45,655 nucleotides of DNA, taken from NCBI GenBank assembly GCA_934343805.1, contig CAKRIN010000021.1, forward strand, positions 1-45,655. The letters run 5' to 3'. The notes beneath the pieces are model-generated. The model saw only the letters and a program-made list of their open reading frames with translations, had not been told where the DNA came from and did no database searches. Positions 8,501 through 15,802 of this stretch are shown here, in pieces. Origin of the DNA: an uncultured Lachnospira sp. (GTDB taxonomy: Bacteria > Bacillota > Clostridia > Lachnospirales > Lachnospiraceae). Numbering within the stretch: position 1 is the first letter of the stretch; each line of letters begins with the position of its first letter. The position numbers and the translations under genes are program-made.

Positions 8501-8851
8501 ATGGCAGATTCTAAGGAAATGTTAAAGGTTATCGTAGATGCCTTACAGGATAAGAAAGCTGAAGATATCAGAGTTATTGATATAAGTAACGTATCTGTTA
8601 TCGCAGATTATTTTATTATTGCGAGTGGTAGCAATACTAATCAGATTCAGGCTATGGTAGATAATGTAGAAGAAGAAATGTTCAAAGCAGGATATGATGA
8701 TCCTAAGGTTGAAGGCTATAATACAGCTTCATGGATTCTTCTTGATTACAAGGATGTTATTGTTCATGTATTCTCTGAAGATGACAGAGCGTTCTATAAT
8801 ATTGAACGTATCTGGCGTGATGGAAAAGAGATTGATATTAACAGCCTGTAA
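8501..8851 (+). CDS. rsfS: Ribosome silencing factor RsfS
   Basis: RsfS (DUF143, Iojap family) binds L14 on the large subunit and blocks subunit joining when nutrients are short. The 116-residue product contains the core ADYFIIASGSNTNQIQAMVDNV and a C-terminal VIVHVFSEDDRAFYNIERIWRDG, both diagnostic. It starts 3 bp after yqeK. Its last codons and stop (8840-8852) form the left outer arm of the large palindrome that follows, so the 3' end of the gene is itself part of that structure. Confidence 0.95.
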   Translation: MADSKEMLKVIVDALQDKKAEDIRVIDISNVSVIADYFIIASGSNTNQIQAMVDNVEEEMFKAGYDDPKVEGYNTASWILLDYKDVIVHVFSEDDRAFYNIERIWRDGKEIDINSL

Positions 8852-9063
8852 TGTAATATCTACTAGCTTCACGGGAGGTGACTCAGCCGGAGGTATATAG
8901 ATAATCAGAACCCACTTTCGCTCGGTCTCGGACGCAGCGGTACTAGGTTCGCTGCTTTGCAGCTCTCCAAGTGCCGGCGTCCTCAAACGGTTCTGATTAT
9001 CTATATACCTCCGGCTTCGTATTCTCCGGGGAGACTGCTGTACATTCCCCATTACAGGTTGTT
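8840..9063. repeat. Large nested palindrome 1 (about 224 bp)
   Basis: Downstream of rsfS there is no gene but a long foldback. Outer arms 8840-8852 and 9051-9063 match at 12 of 13 positions. The core is a perfect 28-bp inverted repeat, 8885-8912 with 8989-9016. Inside it GGACGC (8930-8935) plus CGGTACT (8938-8944) pair with AGTGCCG-GCGTCC (8970-8982, one wobble), and the tip is GCTGC-TTT-GCAGC (8951-8963). The interior is clearly more GC-rich than the surroundings. I see no credible open reading frame. It may be a dispersed palindromic repeat, a folded RNA or an RNase III substrate; no T run follows it. Confidence 0.9.
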
Positions 9064-9087
9064 AATTGTGGGATAATATAAAAATAT

Positions 9088-9206
9088 ATCCAGTCGTAGA
9101 TATATTTGAAAACGGAAGCTATGTTACTTGTTTTGCTGCTTTGCAGCTTACAAGTAACATAGCTTCCGTTTTTGATTTCTTTGTATATCTATGTCTGGAT
9201 TTTTTA
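9088..9206. repeat. Large nested palindrome 2, terminator-like
   Basis: A second foldback stands 25 bp after the first. Outer arms 9088-9104 and 9184-9200 match at 15 of 17 positions; the core 9109-9131 with 9150-9172 is a perfect 23-bp inverted repeat; the tip is again GCTGC-TTT-GCAGC (9135-9147), the same as in palindrome 1. A run of six T (9200-9205) follows on the plus strand, so it can act as terminator of the obgE-rsfS operon and, with a weaker T run on the other strand, of convergent lexA. Together with palindrome 1 it fills the 377-bp gene-free gap between rsfS and lexA. Confidence 0.88.
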
Positions 9207-9228
9207 CAATCTATAAATATAATCTTTA

Positions 9229-9849
9229 TTAGTCAATGCCTAATCTTATAAGTCCGATTACTTTTCCCAGTATCTCGCAGTCATCTACGATTATCGGGTC
9301 CATGAAATCGTTCTCTGGCTGAAGTCTTATCTGTCCATTCTCTTTATAAAAACGCTTAACAGTTGCTGAATCATCTACAAGAGCAACAATTACCTCTCCA
9401 TTAGAAGCAGTATTCTGCTTTCTTACAATTATCTGATCGCCTTCATAGATTCCCATATTAACCATACTATCGCCCTTAACCTTAAGCATAAAAACTTCTC
9501 CTCCAGGCATATATTCGGCTGGAATAGGGAAGTATTCTGCGATATTCTCTACCGCAAGAAGAGGCTGACCAGCCGCAACCTGACCTACTAACGGAATATT
9601 AACAACCTCTCTTCTTGAAAGATTAAAATTGTCATCAATTATCTCGATTGTACGGGACTTAGTAGGATCTCTTCTTATGTATCCGTTCTTCTCCAAGGAT
9701 TCAAGATGCGCATGAACAGAAGATGTAGACTTAAGGTTAACCGCCTGGCATATATCCCTTACTGATGGCGGATATCCCTTATTAAGAATCTGTGATTTAA
9801 TATACTCAAGAATCTCAGACTGTTTCTGAGTAATTCTGCCATATGCCAT
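9229..9849 (-). CDS. lexA: SOS repressor LexA
   Basis: LexA represses DNA-damage genes and cleaves itself when RecA filaments form. A winged-helix DNA-binding domain occupies residues 1-70 (PPSVRDICQAVNLKSTSSVHAHL), followed by the S24 peptidase domain with the scissile Ala93-Gly94 in VGQVAAGQ, catalytic Ser128 in KGDSMVN and Lys165 in ATVKRF. The start is placed at ATG 9849 because GGAGGT lies 8 bases upstream of it; the in-frame ATG at 9864 overlaps that ribosome binding site and is unlikely. The product is 206 residues. It is divergent from yneA, as in Bacillus, and two LexA-box-like sites lie 71-97 bp upstream. Confidence 0.97.
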   Translation of the reverse strand: MAYGRITQKQSEILEYIKSQILNKGYPPSVRDICQAVNLKSTSSVHAHLESLEKNGYIRRDPTKSRTIEIIDDNFNLSRREVVNIPLVGQVAAGQPLLAVENIAEYFPIPAEYMPGGEVFMLKVKGDSMVNMGIYEGDQIIVRKQNTASNGEVIVALVDDSATVKRFYKENGQIRLQPENDFMDPIIVDDCEILGKVIGLIRLGID

Positions 9850-9919
9850 ATTGTCGACCTCCATATATTTCTTTTAAATAATTCTAACATATTATAACGA
9901 TATAATCAAACATAATTTC

Positions 9920-9946
9920 TGAAAAAATGTTCGGAAAATTTGTTCG
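9920..9946 (-). promoter_or_regulatory. Two LexA-box-like sites on the lexA side
   Basis: Read on the minus strand, 9946-9933 is CGAACAAATTTTCC, matching the Bacillus SOS consensus CGAACRNRYGTTYC at 13 of 14 positions. Abutting it, 9933-9920 is CGAACATTTTTTCA, 11 of 14. Their position suggests autoregulation of lexA. A possible lexA promoter downstream (minus strand TTTGAT at 9910-9905, TAGAAT at 9886-9881, spacing 18) is only moderately convincing. Confidence 0.6.
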
Positions 9947-9953
9947 ATTTTTA

Positions 9954-9982
9954 TTGACAAACAAGTGTTCTGATTATATAAT
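9954..9982 (+). promoter_or_regulatory. Consensus promoter of the yneA-like gene
   Basis: TTGACA (9954-9959) and TATAAT (9977-9982) are both perfect and are spaced by 17 bases. A LexA box fills the spacer, so the promoter should be strong but shut by LexA until DNA damage. Confidence 0.88.
9958..9971 (+). promoter_or_regulatory. LexA box in the promoter spacer of yneA
   Basis: CAAACAAGTGTTCT matches CGAACRNRYGTTYC at 12 of 14 positions and lies between the -35 and -10 hexamers, where bound LexA would block RNA polymerase. Confidence 0.78.
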
Positions 9983-9997
9983 CGATTCATAAGTAGC

Positions 9998-10011
9998 AGA
10001 ACACTTGTTTG
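9998..10011 (-). promoter_or_regulatory. Second LexA box, downstream of the yneA promoter
   Basis: AGAACACTTGTTTG is the exact reverse complement of the box at 9958-9971. It starts about 10 bases after the expected transcription start and ends 3 bases before the GGAGG ribosome binding site (10015-10019), so the two sites bracket the start of transcription. Confidence 0.75.
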
Positions 10012-10027
10012 ATTGGAGGTTTTACAT

Positions 10028-10402
10028 ATGAATAATTCAGAATACACATATAGAAGAGCAGCAGCCAAGAAGAAAGCAGACAGGATCAGACGTAACAGAC
10101 AGATGACCCATAAGTCTTTACGAATGATTATAATCTGTTCGATTCTTATATTTGCCGTTTCAATAGGAAGCGTTATTGTTAAGGCTTCTGATGATAATAA
10201 GACCAGACTTTACAAGTATTATACTACAGTTTCTATTGAAGATAATGATACACTCTGGTCACTTGCTGACAGATATAACAATGGTACAGAAGATACCTCT
10301 TCATATATAAGTAATATAATGCAGATTAATGATTTAAGTTCTGAGACAATCCATTCTGGTAAGAATCTTATTGTATATTATTATTCAGCTGAAGCCAGAT
10401 AA
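10028..10402 (+). CDS. yneA: YneA-like SOS cell-division suppressor (TM + LysM-like)
   Basis: In Bacillus subtilis the LexA-controlled protein YneA, a short membrane-anchored LysM protein encoded divergently from lexA, delays division during SOS. This 124-residue product has the same layout: a basic cytoplasmic start, one transmembrane segment (about residues 31-52, MIIICSILIFAVSIGSVIV) and an extracytoplasmic LysM-like domain (about 64-118; YTTVSIEDNDTLWSLADRY ... SGKNLIVYYY). ATG 10028 is chosen because GGAGG sits 8 bases before it; an in-frame TTG at 10013 overlaps that site. The promoter carries two LexA boxes. A terminator follows. The function is inferred from architecture and context, not strong residue identity. 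Confidence 0.82.
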   Translation: MNNSEYTYRRAAAKKKADRIRRNRQMTHKSLRMIIICSILIFAVSIGSVIVKASDDNKTRLYKYYTTVSIEDNDTLWSLADRYNNGTEDTSSYISNIMQINDLSSETIHSGKNLIVYYYSAEAR

Positions 10403-10427
10403 TAAAAATAATAATTAGTAACTACAT

Positions 10428-10470
10428 GCAGTGACAAGCTTATTTATGATAGACTTTTCACTGCTTTTTT
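10428..10470 (+). terminator. Intrinsic terminator after yneA
   Basis: GCAGTGA (10428-10434) pairs with TCACTGC (10458-10464) around a 23-base loop that can itself pair weakly (AAG/CTT), followed by six T (10465-10470). It insulates the SOS gene from the helicase gene. Confidence 0.82.
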
Positions 10471-10485
10471 GTTAAAATTTAACAA
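10469..10485. promoter_or_regulatory. 17-bp perfect palindrome before the DEAD-box gene
   Basis: TTGTTAAA-A-TTTAACAA is symmetric around base 10477, overlaps the end of the yneA terminator T run and lies 42 bp upstream of the helicase start in a very AT-rich stretch. It could be an operator, but base composition alone makes short AT palindromes common here. Confidence 0.35.
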
Positions 10486-10526
10486 TAATATAATTATATA
10501 TAATAATTAACAGTAAGGAGATTATT

Positions 10527-11672
10527 ATGAAATTCAGTGAAATAAGCGATTTCCCCAAAGGCTTATCAGATTATCTTTCAGGCAATAAAATCGTCGATAT
10601 GACCGAAATACAGCGTCAGACGTATAAGCATATCATTAACAATCGTGATATAATAGCATGTTCATCAACTGGAACTGGTAAGACACTTGCTTACCTAATC
10701 CCGATAATTGGACGTTTACGGGATAATACTAATAATATTCAGGCAATTATCCTTGTTCCGACTGCTGAACTCGCAATCCAGGTAAATAATACAATAAAAG
10801 AGATATTCTCTTATTATGATAACAAGTTCTCATCTGCAGCATTAATAGGAGATGTTAATGTATCAAGACAGCTTGAATCGCTCAAGGTCAATAAACCTTC
10901 AATTGTAGTTGGAACGCCTAACAGAATCCACCAGCTTATACTTAATAAAAAGCTTAAAGTGCATGAGGTAAAGACTCTTGTTCTTGATGAAGCAGACAGG
11001 CTTTTTGATAAAACATTTATTCAGGATGTTGCTGCTATAAGAAAGTCTTTAATGAAATTCACTCAGGTTCTTTTATTCTCGGCGAGTGTAGACAAGAAAA
11101 CACGTACCAATAATTTGACATTCAAACCAATCTTTATTGACATTAACAGTAATTCAGGCAACGACAGCCAGATTCCGTCTACAATTAAACACATCTGTGT
11201 ATTATCTGACAGACGTGAAAGAATAGAAACCTTAAGAAAAATAATTAAAGCTGTCAAACCTGAAAAGGCAATTATATTTGTTAATTCCAGATACGATCTT
11301 GAAGAATCACTCCAAAAGCTTGAATATCACAATTATAATGTAGCCTCAATAGCCGGCAATAAAGATAATTTGTCTAAAAAATCTGCTATAGAGAATTTTA
11401 AAAACGGAAAGATTCAGCTGTTAATAGCAACAGATATTGCTGCCAGGGGTTTACAGATTGATAATATTGATACTGTAATTAATGTAAATCTTCCTGAAGA
11501 AAGTAAAGAATATATTCATAGATGTGGCCGCTGTGGACGTAACGGCAATACAGGAACATGCATCTCAATAATAACTGATAATGAGGTTGGAAAGATTAAA
11601 TCTTATCAAAAAAGTTTTCATATCAATGTAATTAATAAGCGCCTGTATCAAGGTAAATTAGTTGCAAAATAA
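10527..11672 (+). CDS. Minimal DEAD-box RNA helicase
   Basis: An ATP-dependent RNA helicase made of only the two RecA-like domains, 381 residues, with no C-terminal RNA-binding tail. The Q-motif region is MTEIQRQTY (about 25-33), Walker A is SSTGTGKT (46-53, Lys52), motif Ia PTAELAIQ, GTPNRI, the DEAD box at 154-157 (LDEADRLFD), motif III SAS in place of the usual SAT, then FVNSR, IATDIAARGLQ and HRCGRCGRNG. These proteins remodel ribosomal precursors or mRNA, often in the cold. It appears monocistronic, with its own AAGGAG site; a long hairpin at 11701 follows. Which named helicase it corresponds to cannot be told. Confidence 0.92.
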   Translation: MKFSEISDFPKGLSDYLSGNKIVDMTEIQRQTYKHIINNRDIIACSSTGTGKTLAYLIPIIGRLRDNTNNIQAIILVPTAELAIQVNNTIKEIFSYYDNKFSSAALIGDVNVSRQLESLKVNKPSIVVGTPNRIHQLILNKKLKVHEVKTLVLDEADRLFDKTFIQDVAAIRKSLMKFTQVLLFSASVDKKTRTNNLTFKPIFIDINSNSGNDSQIPSTIKHICVLSDRRERIETLRKIIKAVKPEKAIIFVNSRYDLEESLQKLEYHNYNVASIAGNKDNLSKKSAIENFKNGKIQLLIATDIAARGLQIDNIDTVINVNLPEESKEYIHRCGRCGRNGNTGTCISIITDNEVGKIKSYQKSFHINVINKRLYQGKLVAK

Positions 11673-11700
11673 TTTATTTTACAATATAATATTAAAAAAT

Positions 11701-11744
11701 AACCAATCACTTCGTTAAACTCGGCTTTAGCGAAGTGATTGGTT
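11701..11744. repeat. Long hairpin between helicase and recombinase genes
   Basis: Perfect 14-bp arms AACCAATCACTTCG (11701-11714) and their complement (11731-11744) continue through a T-G wobble into TAAA/TTTA, leaving the loop CTCGGC. On the plus strand only GGTTTATG follows, a poor T run; on the minus strand it runs into ATTTTTTAAT, so as a terminator it would work best for antisense transcription. It may still end the helicase mRNA or protect its 3' end. Confidence 0.75.
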
Positions 11745-11815
11745 TATGAACGAATATACATATAACATGCGCTACCGCTGGTATTTCTATTCAATTTAAC
11801 ATGGAGGATTGTTTT

Positions 11816-12868
11816 ATGGCAGCTAATAAAACGTACACTGAACAACAAAATATCAAATATAAACAAAAGCTCAATGAACTTCTGGATATTCTCCCTGATT
11901 TTTGTTCATCATATTTTGACAGTCTTGAATTTAATAAACAACCTCGCACTCAGATTGCATATGCAATGGATGTAAAAGGTTTTTTTGAATTTTTAATTGA
12001 ATGCGTACCTGATTTTGCTAACTATAAAATGAAAGATTTTACAGCTAACGATCTGGATAAAATTGATGGTACAGATATTACAAAGTATTTGCGTCATGTA
12101 AAATTATATAAAAAAAATGGCAGAAACATTACTAATTCAGAAAGTGCTGCCAAAAGAAAGCTTTGTTCCTTAAGACGTTTCTACGCCTACTACTATCGTT
12201 TTGAAATCATATCTTCTAATCCTACACTAAAAGTTGATATGCCACGTATACATGATAAAGCTATCATCAGGATGGAGCCTAATGAAGTTGCAGAATTTCT
12301 TGATAATGTAGAATCAGGCAATTCTCTTACCAAAAAACAGCTCGTAAGCCATGAAAAGCTGAAAACAAGGGATCTTGCCCTCCTGACACTTATGCTTGGA
12401 ACCGGTATCCGTGTATCTGAATGTGTCGGTCTTGATATCGATGATGTAGATTTCGATAATGACAGAATAAAAGTTATCAGAAAAGGTGGTGCTGAAAGCT
12501 TCGTTTATTTTGGTGATGAAGTTCGTGAATCTCTTCTTAGCTATATGGAAGAAAGAAAAGCTCTTTCTCCAGAACCTGGTCACGAAAATGCACTTTTTAT
12601 CTCTGCTAAAAACAAAAGATTATGCGTCCGGTCTGTAGAGCTGCTTGTTAAAAAATATGCTCACACAGTTACAACAGTCAAGCATATTACTCCTCACAAA
12701 TTAAGAAGTACTTACGGAACTTCCCTTTATCAGGAAAGCCAGGATATATATCTTGTTGCTGATGTACTTGGTCATAAAGATGTTAATACCACAAGAAAAC
12801 ATTATGCTGAAATCGTTGAGGAAAATAAAAGATCTGCACGAAATGTTGTCAAACTAAGAAAAGATTAA
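11816..12868 (+). CDS. Tyrosine recombinase, Xer-like
   Basis: A site-specific recombinase of 350 residues with an N-terminal SAM-like core-binding domain (about 30-150) and a C-terminal catalytic domain. All six catalytic positions are visible: Arg199 (GTGIRVSE), Lys223 (IRKGG), His294 and Arg297 (PHKLRSTYG), His320 (LGHKD) and the nucleophile Tyr330 (KHYAE). The length and the start with a conserved LPDFCSSYFDSL-like segment resemble the single-recombinase XerS type more than XerC/D. No phage genes, excisionase or flanking repeats are near, which argues for a housekeeping role such as chromosome dimer resolution. ATG 11816 is preferred over 11801 because GGAGG (11803-11807) is well placed for it. 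Confidence 0.88.
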   Translation: MAANKTYTEQQNIKYKQKLNELLDILPDFCSSYFDSLEFNKQPRTQIAYAMDVKGFFEFLIECVPDFANYKMKDFTANDLDKIDGTDITKYLRHVKLYKKNGRNITNSESAAKRKLCSLRRFYAYYYRFEIISSNPTLKVDMPRIHDKAIIRMEPNEVAEFLDNVESGNSLTKKQLVSHEKLKTRDLALLTLMLGTGIRVSECVGLDIDDVDFDNDRIKVIRKGGAESFVYFGDEVRESLLSYMEERKALSPEPGHENALFISAKNKRLCVRSVELLVKKYAHTVTTVKHITPHKLRSTYGTSLYQESQDIYLVADVLGHKDVNTTRKHYAEIVEENKRSARNVVKLRKD

Positions 12869-12873
12869 AAATA

Positions 12874-12928
12874 AAAGCTGATTCATTTACTTAATACCTT
12901 ACAGATATTACATAAATTAATCAGCTTT
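12874..12928. terminator. Long-loop inverted repeat between convergent genes
   Basis: AAAGCTGATT (12874-12883) pairs perfectly with AATCAGCTTT (12919-12928) across a 35-base loop, in the gap between the recombinase gene and convergent mgsA. A/T runs flank both sides, so it could stop transcription from either direction, though the long loop makes it weaker than the other terminators here. Confidence 0.5.
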
Positions 12929-12966
12929 ATTATATATTTCGTGATTATACATTTCTCACTTCTGTT

Positions 12967-13362
12967 CTACTGATATATTTCTCTCCATTCCATATCGCCT
13001 CTCTCAAGCGACTTAACAAGTAGCTCTGCTGTAGCAAGATTAGTTGCCAATGGAATATTATACATATCACAAAGCTTGCATATATTATCAGAATCTGGTT
13101 CATGTGCCATTGGATTCTCAGCTTCTCTAAGGAATATAACTAAATCAATCTGATTATGTTCAATCTGGGCACATAACTGCTGATCTCCTCCAAGATGGCC
13201 CGCAAGAAACTTATGAACTGACAGATTGGTAACCTCTTCTATAAGTCTTCCAGTTGTTCCAGTTGCAAAAAGCTGATTCTTATTAAGAATTCCTTTATAT
13301 GCAATACAAAAATTCTGCATTAACTTTTTCTTAGAATCATGTGCAATTAACCCGATGTTCAT
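12967..13362 (-). CDS. mgsA: Methylglyoxal synthase
   Basis: MgsA converts dihydroxyacetone phosphate to methylglyoxal and phosphate, a bypass of lower glycolysis when phosphate is scarce. The 131-residue protein shows the start IGLIAHDSKK, TGTTGRLI phosphate loop, GHLGGDQQL with the catalytic Asp, and AHEPD with the catalytic His and Asp, then NIPLATNLATAELL. A small variation is FLREAEN where most relatives have an FLRDP-like stretch. It is the last gene of the cell-shape run, 39 bp after rodA. Confidence 0.94.
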   Translation of the reverse strand: MNIGLIAHDSKKKLMQNFCIAYKGILNKNQLFATGTTGRLIEEVTNLSVHKFLAGHLGGDQQLCAQIEHNQIDLVIFLREAENPMAHEPDSDNICKLCDMYNIPLATNLATAELLVKSLERGDMEWREIYQ

Positions 13363-13401
13363 TAACGCTTTCCCCCTAATGTATAAAATATATAATAAAA
13401 A

Positions 13402-14565
13402 TCATCCTCTAAAGTCATCTGCAAACATATCATCATCTCCATCAATGTTTCTTTGCAGACTTACATTAAGAACAATCCCCATAGCTATAAACAAAGTAAG
13501 AAGTGATGTAATACCACAACTAAAGAAAGGTAAAGGAACACCTGTGTTAGGCAGGATCCATGAAACAACACCTATATTAATAAATGTCTGGAAGCCTATA
13601 TATATTGCAACCCCGCAACATATTAATCGTCCTTCAAAATTCTTAGCTCTTACTGCTGCTATTATACACTCTAAAACTATCAGAAACAATAAAAAAATTG
13701 TAATACAGCTTCCTGTGAAACCTAATTCTTCTCCTATTACAGCAAATATAAAGTCATTTTGCGCCTCAGCAATGTATCCGGCATTCTTTAATGAAGAAGT
13801 ATCATTGTTATTAAGACCTTTTCCTGTAAGCTGTCCTGAACCAATAGCCTGAACAGCATATGCCTGCTGATATGATCCTGCATCATTCATATCAACTTCT
13901 TCCGATTTATTGCCTTCAATAAAGTCAACAATTCTTTTTCTCTGATAATCTTTAATAAGAATTGGATGTTCAACAGAAACGACATATATCAAAAATGCTG
14001 ATATTACAGGAATCGCAATAAGAATTGCTATTCCAAATATCTTATAGCTTACTCCTGAGCAATACAACATGGCAATAACAATAAGGGTTAAAAGTATAGC
14101 TGTTGAAAGATTTGGCTGTAATGCCACAAGCAATATCGGAAACAAAGTAAGGCATGCTATCAATGCAAGAAACTTAATAGAATTAAGCTTTTCTTTATTA
14201 GCAGCAACCAGCTTTGCAACCAATAATATAAGTGCCAGCTTCAAAAATTCCGAAGGCTGTAACTGTATTGGACCAAGCTTAAGCCAACGTGTTGCGCCAT
14301 GGGAACCATGTCCAAACACAGTAAGAACACCTATAAGCATGGCAGTAACCACTCCATACCATATCCAGTAATACTTAAGTATCCAGTTGTAATCAATAAA
14401 TGACACAATTATCATTATCACAAACGAAACAACTATACCAGCTCCCTGTTTCATTGTATATGCACTATTGGCGCTGTTAACAACAGCCAGTGCAAATACA
14501 GATGTTACAATAAGAATAAACACTAATATAAAATTGTATGAACGCAGCTTATATCTTTTTAACAT
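13402..14565 (-). CDS. rodA: RodA-type peptidoglycan glycosyltransferase (SEDS family)
   Basis: A polytopic SEDS protein of 387 residues that polymerises lipid II and works with a class B PBP in wall elongation. About ten hydrophobic helices are visible. Family motifs include GSHGATRWLKLGPIQLQPSEFLKLAL, the GKGLNNN stretch, AEAQNDFIFAVIGEELGF and NTGVPLPFFSCGITSL near the C-terminus. Its company (mreBCD, the PBP2 gene, minCDE) indicates RodA rather than FtsW or SpoVE. It starts 13 bp after minE. Confidence 0.93.
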   Translation of the reverse strand: MLKRYKLRSYNFILVFILIVTSVFALAVVNSANSAYTMKQGAGIVVSFVIMIIVSFIDYNWILKYYWIWYGVVTAMLIGVLTVFGHGSHGATRWLKLGPIQLQPSEFLKLALILLVAKLVAANKEKLNSIKFLALIACLTLFPILLVALQPNLSTAILLTLIVIAMLYCSGVSYKIFGIAILIAIPVISAFLIYVVSVEHPILIKDYQRKRIVDFIEGNKSEEVDMNDAGSYQQAYAVQAIGSGQLTGKGLNNNDTSSLKNAGYIAEAQNDFIFAVIGEELGFTGSCITIFLLFLIVLECIIAAVRAKNFEGRLICCGVAIYIGFQTFINIGVVSWILPNTGVPLPFFSCGITSLLTLFIAMGIVLNVSLQRNIDGDDDMFADDFRG

Positions 14566-14578
14566 AATAAAATCCTTA

Positions 14579-14854
14579 TTATTTTTCGCTATTTCTCATA
14601 TCCTTAATTGGAATATTAGCAAAAATAGCTGGTACAGAACCATTATTAGTATCAGACTCTGTTGAAGTAATCTGGATATCTAAACCATCTGTATCAATTT
14701 CCATATATTTTGAAATAACTTTTATAATATCATTTTTAATCATTTCCATAACTTCTGGTGAGCAATTAGCTCTGTCAGATACAAGCAAAAGCTTTAATCT
14801 GTCTTTTGCCACATCACTTGAACCTTTTTTCTTAAATAAATCAAGTAATCCCAT
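14579..14854 (-). CDS. minE: Cell division topological specificity factor MinE
   Basis: MinE stimulates the MinD ATPase and drives MinCD away from midcell. The 91-residue protein begins MGLLDLFKKKGSSDVAKDRLKLLLVSDRANCSPE, which combines the N-terminal membrane-targeting helix and the MinD-binding segment, followed by the beta-rich topological domain (IDTDGLDIQIT). Length is standard. Genes minC, minD and minE are consecutive, as in Clostridia that use an oscillating Min system rather than DivIVA/MinJ. Confidence 0.94.
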   Translation of the reverse strand: MGLLDLFKKKGSSDVAKDRLKLLLVSDRANCSPEVMEMIKNDIIKVISKYMEIDTDGLDIQITSTESDTNNGSVPAIFANIPIKDMRNSEK

Positions 14855-14904
14855 ATTTAATCCCTCCCATAATAAGCTCGCTAAAACAGCTTATCATATT
14901 TATA

Positions 14905-15717
14905 TTAATTCTTCTTATCGCTCTTAAACAGAGAAGAAAGTTTCTTAAAGAAACCTCCCTTACCATTAAGATCAAGGAACGGAATTTCTTCACCAGTAAT
15001 TCTGCGGCATATATTCATATAAGCCTGTCCAGCAAGTGAATCGTCACCTACAAGTGGCTGTCCCTTATTAGTTGCAACAACAATATTCTCATCATCTGGA
15101 ACTGCACCAATAACATTAAGCTGTAATATGTCATTAACATCATCAATAGACATCATTTCACCTCTGTTAACCATATCCATTCTAATTCTGTTAACAATCA
15201 GATCCTCGTGATTCTGAAGACCATGTGCATCTAATAATCCAACAATTCTGTCAGCATCTCTTATAGCAGATACTTCTGGTGTAGTAACAACCAAAGCTCT
15301 GTCTGCTCCTGCTATGGCATTCTGAAATCCCTGCTCAATACCTGCAGGGCAGTCAAGAATTATGTAATCAAAGCCTTCTGGATCATTCTTAATTTCATCG
15401 ATTACCTTAACCATCTGCTCAGGAGTAACAGCAGATTTATCTCTTGTCTGTGCAGTTGGAAGCAGGAAAAGCTTTGGGCATCTCTTATCAGCAATCATTG
15501 CCTGCTTAAGTCTGCAATTTCCTTCTACAACATCAACAAGATTATATACAATACGGTTTTCAAGTCCTAATACAACATCAAGATTTCTAAGACCAGTATC
15601 AGTATCTATCATAACCACCTTCTTGCCAAGCTTGGCAAGACCTGTACCAATATTAGCTGTTGTTGTAGTCTTACCTACTCCGCCTTTTCCTGATGTTACA
15701 ACTATAACTTCACTCAT
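14905..15717 (-). CDS. minD: Septum site-determining ATPase MinD
   Basis: MinD is a membrane-cycling ATPase that recruits MinC. The 270-residue chain has the deviant Walker A SGKGGVGKTTT (with the signature Lys before GGVGKT), switch regions DTDTGLRNLDVVLGLENR and ILDCPAGIEQGF, and a C-terminal amphipathic membrane-targeting helix (GFFKKLSSLFKSDKKN). It follows minC with an 85-bp gap and precedes minE by 50 bp. Confidence 0.97.
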   Translation of the reverse strand: MSEVIVVTSGKGGVGKTTTTANIGTGLAKLGKKVVMIDTDTGLRNLDVVLGLENRIVYNLVDVVEGNCRLKQAMIADKRCPKLFLLPTAQTRDKSAVTPEQMVKVIDEIKNDPEGFDYIILDCPAGIEQGFQNAIAGADRALVVTTPEVSAIRDADRIVGLLDAHGLQNHEDLIVNRIRMDMVNRGEMMSIDDVNDILQLNVIGAVPDDENIVVATNKGQPLVGDDSLAGQAYMNICRRITGEEIPFLDLNGKGGFFKKLSSLFKSDKKN

Positions 15718-15802
15718 ATTAACCCTCCATTAATTATTCATAATAAATCGCAATATCATAATTATGCGAGATTTTTATTATTAAATCAACTGTTTTTTAA
15801 AA

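Noticed and set aside
8729..9052. Minus-strand open frame over the rsfS end and first palindrome
   Set aside because: Antisense to rsfS and composed of palindrome sequence; no protein-like features.
9066..9251. Short open frame across the second palindrome
   Set aside because: It is translated from the inverted repeat itself, has no ribosome binding site and ends in the lexA terminus.
11751..11785. Segment before the recombinase gene whose reverse complement (GCGCATGTTATATGTATATTC) recalls E. coli dif
   Set aside because: A four-base gap is needed to align it, the XerD arm does not match, and no arm symmetry is present; too weak to call a dif site.
11816..12868. Recombinase as sign of an integrated element
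   Set aside because: No flanking repeats, tRNA, excisionase or cargo genes; neighbours on both sides are core genes.
13355..13852. Plus-strand open frame opposite rodA
   Set aside because: Shadow of the rodA coding sequence with no ribosome binding site; the rodA frame carries all family motifs.
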